A stretch of DNA of 64,000 nucleotides from NCBI RefSeq assembly GCF_001558695.1, contig NZ_LNTU01000039.1, positions 237,643 through 301,642 on the forward strand, read 5' to 3'. The notes under the pieces are model-generated. The model was not told where the DNA came from and did no database searches. It saw only the letters and a program-made list of their open reading frames with translations. Made by a program: the position numbers and the translations under genes. Positions 9,035-17,021 of this stretch are shown here, piece after piece. Each line of letters starts with the position of its first letter. The first letter of the stretch is position 1. The DNA is from Paramesorhizobium deserti (GTDB lineage: Bacteria; Pseudomonadota; Alphaproteobacteria; Rhizobiales; Rhizobiaceae).

Positions 9035-9739
9035 ATGGTTCTTCGTCGCGTAGGCATTCTGGGAGGCATGGGACCGGAGGCAACCGTGCTGCTCATGCAA
9101 AAGGTGCTTGCCGCAGTTCCGGCGCGTGACGACGCCGATCATATCCCGCTGATCGTGGATCAGAACCCGCAGGTTCCGTCCAGATTGCAGCGTTTAATCG
9201 ATGGAACCGGCGATGACCCCGGCCCGGTCCTGGCTGGTATGGCGCGCCGCTTGCAGGCGGCCGGGGCAGAAGCGCTGGCAATGCCCTGCAACACTGCGCA
9301 TCATTATGCTCCGGCTATCCGCGCCGCCTCGACCGTACCGTTGATTGATATGGTAGAGCTTTCGGCCGTTCGGGCACGGAAACTGGCTGACAGGGGTGGA
9401 AAGATCGGCATCCTTGCCTCACCCGCCGTGCGTCTCATCAAATTGTTCGAACCCGCGCTCGCGGAAGCGGGACTGCACCCTGTCTACGTTGATGACGATG
9501 CTGCGCTGGTGTCGATCATCCGTCACATAAAGGCCGTCGGACCAAGCGACGAAGCCAGGGCCGGACTGACTGAAGCTTCGGAAAAGCTGCTGGCCCAGGG
9601 TGCGATAGCGCAGATAATCGGCTGCACGGAGTTTTCACTCATCGCGGAGGCCGTGGCACCGGGTGCCCGCGCTTTCGATACCCTCGATTGCCTTGTCGAA
9701 GCAATCGTCGAATTCTCTGTGTCGAATGGAGAACCATGA
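9035..9739 (+). CDS. Aspartate/glutamate racemase family protein
   Basis: This 234-residue cytoplasmic protein has the two-cysteine active site of cofactor-independent racemases: Cys85 in AMPCNTAHH and Cys197 in IIGCTEFSLI. The N-terminal GILGGMGPEATV is typical of aspartate racemases. Members invert aspartate, glutamate or related acids, and some relatives act on hydantoins or maleate. It lies 16 bp after the PLP enzyme and so belongs to the same operon. With a D-amino-acid lyase upstream, converting one enantiomer of a released amino acid is a reasonable inference. Confidence 0.85.
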   Translation: MVLRRVGILGGMGPEATVLLMQKVLAAVPARDDADHIPLIVDQNPQVPSRLQRLIDGTGDDPGPVLAGMARRLQAAGAEALAMPCNTAHHYAPAIRAASTVPLIDMVELSAVRARKLADRGGKIGILASPAVRLIKLFEPALAEAGLHPVYVDDDAALVSIIRHIKAVGPSDEARAGLTEASEKLLAQGAIAQIIGCTEFSLIAEAVAPGARAFDTLDCLVEAIVEFSVSNGEP

Positions 9740-9954
9740 ATCCGATGGTGGAAAGCGGACTTTCGCCATGATGAAAGGTGGACAGCGATTTTCGGCAGAT
9801 GTTCTCGTCGGAATCTCAGGGGGTCCTTGTTATCGGCCTCGAGAGCCTACTGCTGTTGATCATGACACAGGTGCTTGCCGCATTCGTTATGTTTTGAAGG
9901 TATTGAAACAGGTTCGCGGGGAATGCGGGCCTTCTGATTATTGGGAGAGCCACC

Positions 9955-10890
9955 ATGGGCGTTACATCGACACAGCCTGACCAGCCTTGGATCTGGAGCG
10001 AGGAGATCTGGCGCCAAAAGGTAAACAAGGTCAGAGCCGGACGTACCCTGAAACCGGCACGTTGGAAAAACGACGCAAGGATGGCGGTTGCCATTTCCTT
10101 TGACTCGGATCACGAGACCCTCGAATTGAAGAATGGGGGAAACTCGATTGGCCGTCTTAGCCAAGGTCAGTACGGCGCCCGCTCTGGCATTCCGCGCATC
10201 CTGCGACTTCTGGAAAAATTTTCCGTGCCGGCGTCTTTCTTCATGCCGGCCGTCTCAGCGATGATAAATCCGGAAGAATTGAAGGCCATCATTTCTGCTG
10301 GCCACGAGATCGGCATCCATAGCTGGATCCACGAGTTCAATTCCGGCCTCGACGAAGAAACCGAACGTGAACTGGCGCTGCGAGCATCCGATGTGCTCGA
10401 GAAGCTATCCGGCATCCGCCCGGTCGGGATGCGCACCGCGTCGTGGGACTTCAGCCCATACACGCTAAAAATCGCCCGCGAAATGGGACTGCTATATGAT
10501 TCCTCCCTGATGGCGGATGAGGAGCCGTATGAGCTTCTGGAGGACTGCGAGCCGACTGGCATTGTCGAAATCCCGGTCGAGTGGATCAGGGACGACGCGC
10601 CTTATTTCGCGATGGACCGGATGGCCGCTGCGCGGCCTTACGGCGCCCCGTCAATGGTCTGCGATATTTTCGCCCGGGAACTGGAGATTGCATGGGAGGA
10701 AGGAGGGCTATTCCAACTCACCATGCATCCCCATCATATCGGCCACCGCTCGCGAATCTTCATTCTTGAGGAAATCATCCGGCTTGCCCAGTCGAAGGGG
10801 GATGTCTGGTTCTGCACACATGCCGATTTGGCGCGCTACTGCGCCCAGGAATGCGGCCTTGTTGCCGCCGCACAACCCACCGGCACATGA
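9955..10890 (+). CDS. Polysaccharide deacetylase-family (NodB fold) protein, PuuE/imidase-like
   Basis: This 311-residue protein has NodB-fold metal sites: the first motif SFDSDHE (Asp50, Asp52, His53), the second motif HSWIH (His122 and His126), and later motifs RTASWDFSPYT and LTMHPHHIGHRSR. There is no signal peptide, so it is cytoplasmic and unlikely to act on cell-wall polysaccharide. Cytoplasmic relatives of this type (PuuE allantoinase and cyclic imidases) open ring amides, which fits the amide-hydrolysing neighbours better. A 215-bp spacer (9740-9954) without a convincing gene separates it from the racemase. The GGAGAG before ATG 9955 is a good ribosome-binding site. Confidence 0.8.
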   Translation: MGVTSTQPDQPWIWSEEIWRQKVNKVRAGRTLKPARWKNDARMAVAISFDSDHETLELKNGGNSIGRLSQGQYGARSGIPRILRLLEKFSVPASFFMPAVSAMINPEELKAIISAGHEIGIHSWIHEFNSGLDEETERELALRASDVLEKLSGIRPVGMRTASWDFSPYTLKIAREMGLLYDSSLMADEEPYELLEDCEPTGIVEIPVEWIRDDAPYFAMDRMAAARPYGAPSMVCDIFARELEIAWEEGGLFQLTMHPHHIGHRSRIFILEEIIRLAQSKGDVWFCTHADLARYCAQECGLVAAAQPTGT

Positions 10891-10933
10891 GGTCAATGAA
10901 GTTCGACAACCAATAAAAAAAGAGGGTGAAGAC

Positions 10934-12427
10934 ATGAGAACAAGACTTGCATCAATCGCCGCCGTCGTAATTACGCTGATGACATCAGCCGCGTTCGCAC
11001 AGCCAAAGAATACGCTGACGATCGATCTGCCCAACGATGCGGCTACACTCGACCCGCATCTGCAGTGGAACACCGACAGCTACACCGTCTACCGCAACAT
11101 CTTCGATAACCTTCTCACTCGTGACGTTTCCGGCAAGATCATTCCCCAGATCGCGACCGAATGGGACTACGAGAACGACACCACCATCACGTTCAGGATC
11201 CGCGACGACGTCACATTCCAGGATGGTTCAAAACTGACTGCGGAAGATGTTGCCTTTTCGATCAACCGCATCATTGATCCTACCCTGAAAAGCCCGCAGC
11301 TTTCTCAGTTCGATCAGATAGATACGGCCGAAGCTGTTGATCCGACGACGGTGAAAGTGACGACGAAGTCCGCCTATCCCGCACTGCTCGCCCAGTTGGT
11401 GAAGCTGTCTATCGTTCCCAAGGCATATGTCGAGAAGGTCGGTGATCAGGAGTTCAATCTCAAGCCCATGGGCAGCGGTCCCTACAAGCTTGCCGAGTGG
11501 AAGAAAGGTGTCGAGACAAGTCTTGAGGCCTACGACAACTACTGGCGCGGCCGGCCACCTTTTGAAAATGTTGTATTCCGCGCGGTACCGGATGTTTCCA
11601 CGCGCATTGCCGACTTGAAGACCGGCAAGGCGGATCTAGTCCGCGACTTGCCACCGGATCAGGCATCCAGCATCGAGAACGATCCCAACACCCAGCTTCT
11701 GTCCGTCCCGACCGAACGTGTGGGCTATCTCTACCTCAATGCCGAAGCCGGCCCAACCAAGGATATACGCGTCCGCCAGGCCATCGCCTATGCGATCGAC
11801 AAACAGGGGCTCGTCGATGCCCTGCTCGAAGGCCACGGTGCTCCGGTTAATATCGTCGGCGCAAAGCCGATCTTCGGTTTCACAGAGGAAGTGAAAGGCT
11901 ACCCATATGATCCTGAAAAGGCTGCAGAACTGATCAAGGAAGCTGGTGCGGAAGGAGCAGCGGTAGAGTTCCTGACCTCGCCGTCCTACAGCCGTGCTCT
12001 CGTTGAGGCTATCCAGCAGATGCTGAACGAAGTCGGCCTCAATGTTGAGATCTCATCGAGCGATCAGGCTACCTTTTTGAAGCGCCGACAGGGCGATGCC
12101 GAGAATGCCGGCAGCCTTGCCTTCGGTGCATGGTCTTGTGCCTGCCAGGATGCGGACGGGATCATATATCCGCTGTTCCGTAGTGGCAGCATCTGGGCCA
12201 AGTACAAAAACAAGAAGTATGATGTCCTGGTCGACGAGGCACGTTCTATTCTCGACGACGAAAAGCGCAAGCAACTCTATGCGCAGGCCTATGAGATCCT
12301 CCGCGAAGATGTCCCCGGTCTCGGACTGTATCAGGTGTACGCGCTTTATGGCGCAGCCAAGAACTTGAAGTGGGAGCCGTCCGCCAACGAGGCCATGTTC
12401 GTCATGGATATGAGCTGGCAACAATAA
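10934..12427 (+). CDS. Peptide/opine-type ABC transporter substrate-binding protein (SBP family 5)
   Basis: This 497-residue periplasmic protein has a Sec signal of about 22 residues ending SAAFA, followed by the family-5 opening LTIDLPNDAATLDPHLQWN. Other family marks are YRNIFDNLLTRD, FRIRDDVTFQDGSKLTAEDV and VRQAIAYAID. Family-5 proteins bind oligopeptides, nickel, opines, glycosides and similar ligands. The much longer frame from 10517 overlaps the deacetylase gene and is rejected; ATG 10934 has AGAGGGTGAAG upstream. It leads a complete Dpp/Opp-like set (two permeases, two ATPases, interrupted only by an SDR), so it defines the substrate imported for the pathway. Confidence 0.92.
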   Translation: MRTRLASIAAVVITLMTSAAFAQPKNTLTIDLPNDAATLDPHLQWNTDSYTVYRNIFDNLLTRDVSGKIIPQIATEWDYENDTTITFRIRDDVTFQDGSKLTAEDVAFSINRIIDPTLKSPQLSQFDQIDTAEAVDPTTVKVTTKSAYPALLAQLVKLSIVPKAYVEKVGDQEFNLKPMGSGPYKLAEWKKGVETSLEAYDNYWRGRPPFENVVFRAVPDVSTRIADLKTGKADLVRDLPPDQASSIENDPNTQLLSVPTERVGYLYLNAEAGPTKDIRVRQAIAYAIDKQGLVDALLEGHGAPVNIVGAKPIFGFTEEVKGYPYDPEKAAELIKEAGAEGAAVEFLTSPSYSRALVEAIQQMLNEVGLNVEISSSDQATFLKRRQGDAENAGSLAFGAWSCACQDADGIIYPLFRSGSIWAKYKNKKYDVLVDEARSILDDEKRKQLYAQAYEILREDVPGLGLYQVYALYGAAKNLKWEPSANEAMFVMDMSWQQ

Positions 12428-12444
12428 AGTCAGGGAGGGCGATC

Positions 12445-13365
12445 ATGTTGAATTACGCCGCCCAACGTCTGATACAGGCATTCGTCGCGATGTTCGGTGT
12501 ACTCACGATCGTCTTCATTGTCATGCATCTCTCGGGGGATCCGACCTTGCTTTTGGTTCCCCAGGATGCATCGGCAGAGATGATTGCCGAATTGCGCCAC
12601 CAACTCGGCTTCGATCGGCCGGTCTGGGTGCAGTATCTGGATTATCTGTATGGGCTGCTCCACCTGGATTTTGGCGTCTCGGTGGTCCAGCGCGTGCCAG
12701 CTCTCGACATCGTCGCATCGCGGCTGCCCTATACAATCCAGCTCGCCGCTGGAGCGCTTGTGGTTGCAATCGGTTTCGGCATTCCCGCCGGCATCGTCAT
12801 GGCGACAATGCGTGGTAGTGTGATCGAACGCATCCTGACGGCCATCGTCGTGACAGGCCAGAGCGTGCCGACCTTTCTCTCAGGCATTCTACTCATTTTC
12901 ATCTTCGGTGTGACACTGCGCTGGCTGCCAACGTCCGGCTCCGGAGAATTTTCCGCACTGATCATGCCTTCAATCGCCCTTGGTGCTCTTTCCATGTCGA
13001 CCTTCGCACGCATGACCCGCATCTCGATCATCGACGAACTTGGCAAGGATTATGTCCGAGCCGGACGCGCTCGCGGCCTGTCCCTGGGATCGGTCGTGGT
13101 GCGCCACGTGCTGCGCAACGCCGCGATCCCGGTCATTACCATCGCGGCGCTCGAAATCGGCAACCTGCTCGCCGGTGCTGTCATCATCGAAACCGTGTTC
13201 GCCTGGCCGGGTATAGGACAGCTTGCGATCCAGTCCATTCAGTCGCGCGACTTCATGATCGTTCAGGTCATCGTGCTTTTGATTTCGTTCGTCTACGTAC
13301 TGACCAGCGTGCTGGCCGACTTTGTCTACGCGCTCGTCGACCCCCGAATACGTCTGGTTCGTTGA
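12445..13365 (+). CDS. Oligopeptide-type ABC transporter permease, DppB family
   Basis: This 306-residue inner-membrane permease has the DppB/OppB N-terminus (MLNYAAQRLIQAFVAMFGVLTIVF) and the EAA-loop region near residues 200-230 (DYVRAGRARGLSLGSVVVRHVLRNA). The C-terminal segment is VDPRIRLVR. The start is ATG 12445 after AGGGAGGG; the frame from 12370 overlaps the binding-protein gene. It follows the binding protein by 17 bp and pairs with the DppC-like permease at 13376. Confidence 0.92.
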   Translation: MLNYAAQRLIQAFVAMFGVLTIVFIVMHLSGDPTLLLVPQDASAEMIAELRHQLGFDRPVWVQYLDYLYGLLHLDFGVSVVQRVPALDIVASRLPYTIQLAAGALVVAIGFGIPAGIVMATMRGSVIERILTAIVVTGQSVPTFLSGILLIFIFGVTLRWLPTSGSGEFSALIMPSIALGALSMSTFARMTRISIIDELGKDYVRAGRARGLSLGSVVVRHVLRNAAIPVITIAALEIGNLLAGAVIIETVFAWPGIGQLAIQSIQSRDFMIVQVIVLLISFVYVLTSVLADFVYALVDPRIRLVR

Positions 13366-13375
13366 GGAGACTGCC

Positions 13376-14239
13376 GTGCACACAGCCCTCCCCGCTCTGG
13401 GCGTCCGCCTTCGCCGGGTTCCCCTTTCGGTCGCCTTCGTATCGATCATCTTCCTGATGGTCGTGCTTCTGGCGATCTTCGCACCCTGGATCGCACCCGC
13501 CGATCCGAATAAGCAGACCCTGCTTGCGCGTCTCAAGCCACCGGGCTTCGAACTGCGCGGTGTCACCTATTGGCTTGGCACCGATGATCTCGGACGTGAT
13601 CTCCTGTCCCGCACCATTCACGGTGCAGGCGTGTCGCTCTCGGTTGCGGTTCTGTCCGTCGTCGTCTCGACACTGGTTGGCGTGACGCTCGGCATGGTCG
13701 CCGGCTGGTTTCGCGGCAAGATCGAGATCATTGTCATGCGCCTCGTCGACATCATGATGTCGATTCCCGCCATCCTTCTGGCAGTGCTTACTGTCGCCGT
13801 CCTCGGTCCGGGCTTCCTGAACCTGGTGTTGGTGCTCGGTCTCACGCGCTGGCCGCGTTACACCCGTGTTGCCTATGCGCAGACGCTGCAGATCTCGAAC
13901 CTTCCGTTCATCAAGGCATCGGAACTCGCTGGAGCAGGTGCTGCGCGCATCCTCTTCCATCATGTTTTGCCGAATATTGCCGGTCCGATCCTGATCGTTG
14001 CGACCGCGGAATTTGGCCTCATGATCCTGATGGAGGCGGGGCTTTCCTTCCTGGGGCTCGGAATTCAGCCGCCAGCGGCCAGCTGGGGTTCCATCATGAG
14101 CGTCGGCCGCCAATATCTCGAGCGGGCATGGTGGATCGTCGCTTTTCCCGGAACCTGTCTTTTCCTGCTCGTCTTTTCCGTCAACGTGCTTGGCGACTGG
14201 TTGCGGGACCAGTTTGACCCTCGTTCCCGTTCGCGCTGA
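13376..14239 (+). CDS. Oligopeptide-type ABC transporter permease, DppC family (GTG start)
   Basis: This 287-residue second permease has an N-terminal membrane anchor, then DPNKQTLLARLKPP and WLGTDDLGRDLLSRTIHG, which are characteristic of DppC/OppC. The EAA loop reads SELAGAGAARILFHHVLPN. I prefer the GTG at 13376, which has a GAGGAG site directly after the dppB stop, over the upstream ATG at 13322, which lies well inside dppB. It completes the membrane channel of this peptide-type importer. Confidence 0.9.
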   Translation: MHTALPALGVRLRRVPLSVAFVSIIFLMVVLLAIFAPWIAPADPNKQTLLARLKPPGFELRGVTYWLGTDDLGRDLLSRTIHGAGVSLSVAVLSVVVSTLVGVTLGMVAGWFRGKIEIIVMRLVDIMMSIPAILLAVLTVAVLGPGFLNLVLVLGLTRWPRYTRVAYAQTLQISNLPFIKASELAGAGAARILFHHVLPNIAGPILIVATAEFGLMILMEAGLSFLGLGIQPPAASWGSIMSVGRQYLERAWWIVAFPGTCLFLLVFSVNVLGDWLRDQFDPRSRSR

Positions 14240-14249
14240 GGTTTTCAAA

Positions 14250-15032
14250 ATGGAATTCGAAAACAAGACCATCATCATCACTGGTGCAGCCGGGATCTTC
14301 GGCTGCTGGATCGCCGCCTATTTCGCCAGGGAAGGCGCGAGACTCTGCCTGAGCGACATCCGCATGGACGGGCTGGAAAAGGCGGTAGCGGAACTCGGCC
14401 TTGACCGTTCGAAAGTCCTGCTGCACGCCACCGAGCTGACAAGAGACACCTCAATGCTGGAATTGGTCGATCTCATACGCCGCGAATGGAAGGCGCCAGA
14501 CATCCTTGTCAATAACGCTGGCATCTATACCCGCTTCAGCCTGCTCGAGATGGAGTTTTCCGACTGGGATCGCGTCTTCGGCGTCAATCTTCGCGCGCCC
14601 TTCGTGCTGTCGCGCGAAATGGCCAAACTGATGATTGCGGAAGGAAAAAAGGGCTCCATCATCAACATCTCGTCGGGCGCGGCGCGCAAGATGAACCAGA
14701 ATTCCGTGCCATATTGCACATCGAAGACAGCCATCGAGCGGCTGTCCAAAGGATTCGCTATGGAGCTTGCCGAATACGGCATCCGCGTCAACGTCGTCGA
14801 ACCGGGCTTCGCACCGGGCAGCGAAGTGAGCGAGCTTTCCGATGAATACGTCGCCAACATGCTGAAGAACATTCCGCTCGGACGCTCCAGCGGTCCGGAG
14901 GATGCGCCGGGCGCAATCGCTTATCTGTGTTCGGAGAAGGCCGCCTTCATCACCGGTGCGGTTCTTTCCGTCGACGGCGGCAATTCGATCGGCAACTACA
15001 AGCGTCCCCCGCGGGCGGCCGATGCCGGCTGA
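14250..15032 (+). CDS. Short-chain dehydrogenase/reductase (SDR)
   Basis: This 260-residue classical SDR has a cofactor motif TGAAGIFG near residue 12, where the middle glycine of the usual TGxxxGxG is replaced by isoleucine. It also has NNAG at about residue 88, a Ser-Tyr-Lys active site (INISSGAARK then YCTSK) and the C-terminal SVDGGNS. The start is ATG 14250, not the frame opening at 14190 inside dppC. It lies between the permease and ATPase genes of the transporter, so it is cotranscribed. It probably oxidises or reduces an alcohol or ketone of the imported compound. Confidence 0.88.
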   Translation: MEFENKTIIITGAAGIFGCWIAAYFAREGARLCLSDIRMDGLEKAVAELGLDRSKVLLHATELTRDTSMLELVDLIRREWKAPDILVNNAGIYTRFSLLEMEFSDWDRVFGVNLRAPFVLSREMAKLMIAEGKKGSIINISSGAARKMNQNSVPYCTSKTAIERLSKGFAMELAEYGIRVNVVEPGFAPGSEVSELSDEYVANMLKNIPLGRSSGPEDAPGAIAYLCSEKAAFITGAVLSVDGGNSIGNYKRPPRAADAG

Positions 15033-15042
15033 GGAGAACGGA

Positions 15043-16038
15043 ATGGACGTTGCCGCAAATCCGCTGCTTTCCGTCGACCGGCTTACCATCGATATCGCCG
15101 GCGCACATGTCGTTGATGAGGTGTCCTTCACCGTGGCGCCAGGCAAAGTGATAGCGCTCGTGGGCGAGTCCGGCTGCGGCAAATCGTTAACCTCCTATGC
15201 CATGCTCGGCCTGCTGCCACCTGCCGCGCGCCGTACCGAAGGTCGGATCATGCTGGAAAACGTCGATCTGGCGGTCATATCCGAGCGTCGGTTTCGCAAA
15301 GTGCGTGGTAAGGATATCTCGATTATCTTTCAGGAGCCGAGTGCCTCACTTGATCCGCTGACGACAGTGGGTGAGCAGATCGCCGAAGCCTACCGTGTCC
15401 ATCACGGCGTCTCGAAAACCGAGGCTTTTGAAAAGGCGCGGCAGATGCTGGTTGATGTCGGCATCCCCGATCCCGGCCGGCGGATGTATCAATATCCCTT
15501 CGAGCTGTCGGGTGGCATGTGCCAACGCATCATGATCTCGATCGCACTGATCTGCGGCCCTCGCGTGCTCATCGCCGACGAACCGACGACCGCGCTCGAT
15601 GTGACGATCCAGGCGCAGATCCTTGATCTGATGAAAAAGCTGGTCGCCGAACGTGGCACGGCGATCGTGCTGATCACCCATGACATGGGCGTAGTCGCCG
15701 ACATTGCTGACGACGTAGCGGTCATGTATGCCGGCCGGATCGCCGAGATCGCGCCGGTGCATGCGCTCTTCCGCGAGCCGAAACATCCTTACACGGCGCT
15801 GCTTCTGGCCAGCGTGCCGAAACTCGATGACGCACCGAAGGCGGACCTTGCGACGATCGAGGGAATGGTGCCGAACCCAAGCGAATTCGGCGTCGGCTGT
15901 CGTTTTGCCGATCGCTGTCCGCTCGCCACCGACAAATGTCGCTTGGAACAACCGTCGCTGGTCGATTGCGGCAACGGGCACCGTTCCGCCTGCTGGCATA
16001 TCGACCGCTTGGCCGAAATCCGCAAGGTGGCGACATGA
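15043..16038 (+). CDS. Oligopeptide-type ABC transporter ATPase, DppD family
   Basis: This 331-residue ATPase has Walker A GESGCGKS (about residue 43), signature LSGGMCQRIMI, Walker B LIADEPTTALD and the H-loop LITHDMG. Its C-terminus carries the cysteine cluster typical of DppD/OppD (GCRFADRCPLATDKC). The start is ATG 15043 after GAGGAG; the frame opening at 14902 overlaps the SDR. Its stop overlaps the ATG of the DppF partner (ATGA), so the two ATPases are translationally coupled. Confidence 0.92.
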   Translation: MDVAANPLLSVDRLTIDIAGAHVVDEVSFTVAPGKVIALVGESGCGKSLTSYAMLGLLPPAARRTEGRIMLENVDLAVISERRFRKVRGKDISIIFQEPSASLDPLTTVGEQIAEAYRVHHGVSKTEAFEKARQMLVDVGIPDPGRRMYQYPFELSGGMCQRIMISIALICGPRVLIADEPTTALDVTIQAQILDLMKKLVAERGTAIVLITHDMGVVADIADDVAVMYAGRIAEIAPVHALFREPKHPYTALLLASVPKLDDAPKADLATIEGMVPNPSEFGVGCRFADRCPLATDKCRLEQPSLVDCGNGHRSACWHIDRLAEIRKVAT

Positions 16039-17012
16039 ACGGGACGAAGAACGTTCTCGAAATCCGCGACGTCGCGGTACATTTCGGTGGCCGCAGTGGT
16101 CTTCTTTCCGGCACCGGTCCGGTGGTGAAAGCGGTCAATGGTGTCGATCTCCGTATCGGCCATGCCGAGACTGTGGCACTGGTCGGCGAATCCGGCTGCG
16201 GCAAGTCCACGCTATCCAATACGATCGTCGGCCTGCAAGCGCCGGCTTCCGGCAGCGTCAGGATCAACGGAGAGGAAGTCGTCGGAGCTGGCAAGAAGAA
16301 GCTTAATGATATCCGCCGCAAGGTGCAGATGATCTTCCAGGATCCGGCTTTGTCGCTTGATCCACGTTCGACGGTGGGTGCGACGATTGCCGAACCGATG
16401 ATCGTCCGCGGCGTTGCAAGCGGCAAGGAACTGAAAGCACGGGTCGCGACGCTCCTGCAGCAAGTGGGCTTGAGGGCGGAACATGCGGATCGTTATCCAC
16501 ACCAGTTTTCCGGCGGCCAGCGCCAGCGCATTGTCATCGCCCGCGCGCTCGCGCTCGAGCCCGATCTCGTCATTTGCGACGAGCCAGTCTCGGCGCTTGA
16601 CGTCTCGGTCAGGGCACAGATCCTGAATCTGCTTGTGGCGCTGCAGAAGCGCACCGGCGTCTCCTATCTCTTCGTCTCGCATGACCTTGGTGTGGTTCGT
16701 CATATTTGCGACCGCGTCGTGGTCATGTATCTCGGCCGCTTCGTGGAGATGGCGGACCGGGATACATTTTTCGCCAATCCGAAGCACCCCTATACCAAGG
16801 CGCTGATGTCGGCGGTGCCGGAAGCTGATCCCGTCGTACAGCGATCGAAGGAACGGCTTATCCTCAGCGGCGAACTGCCGAGCCCGGCAAATATCCCCTC
16901 CGGTTGCGCCTTCCACACGCGCTGCCCATTGGCTACCGAGATCTGCTCCAGAGAACGCCCGGAACTGACGCCGCGTGCCGACGGCGCACGCGTCGCCTGC
17001 CATCATGCTTGA
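16035..17012 (+). CDS. Oligopeptide-type ABC transporter ATPase, DppF family
   Basis: This 325-residue second ATPase has Walker A GESGCGKS, signature FSGGQRQRIVI, Walker B VICDEPVSALD, H-loop FVSHDLG and the C-terminal cysteine motif GCAFHTRCPLATEIC. It begins at ATG 16035 inside the preceding stop codon; the frame from 15936 lies within dppD. With dppB, C and D it gives a complete importer. Nine bases separate its stop from the acylase gene. Confidence 0.92.
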   Translation: MNGTKNVLEIRDVAVHFGGRSGLLSGTGPVVKAVNGVDLRIGHAETVALVGESGCGKSTLSNTIVGLQAPASGSVRINGEEVVGAGKKKLNDIRRKVQMIFQDPALSLDPRSTVGATIAEPMIVRGVASGKELKARVATLLQQVGLRAEHADRYPHQFSGGQRQRIVIARALALEPDLVICDEPVSALDVSVRAQILNLLVALQKRTGVSYLFVSHDLGVVRHICDRVVVMYLGRFVEMADRDTFFANPKHPYTKALMSAVPEADPVVQRSKERLILSGELPSPANIPSGCAFHTRCPLATEICSRERPELTPRADGARVACHHA

Positions 17013-17021
17013 GAAATTGCC

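Noticed and set aside
9663..9980. A 105-codon plus-strand frame and opposite frames between the racemase and deacetylase genes
   Set aside because: It overlaps the racemase end, has no recognisable domain, and the true genes on either side explain the reading signals.
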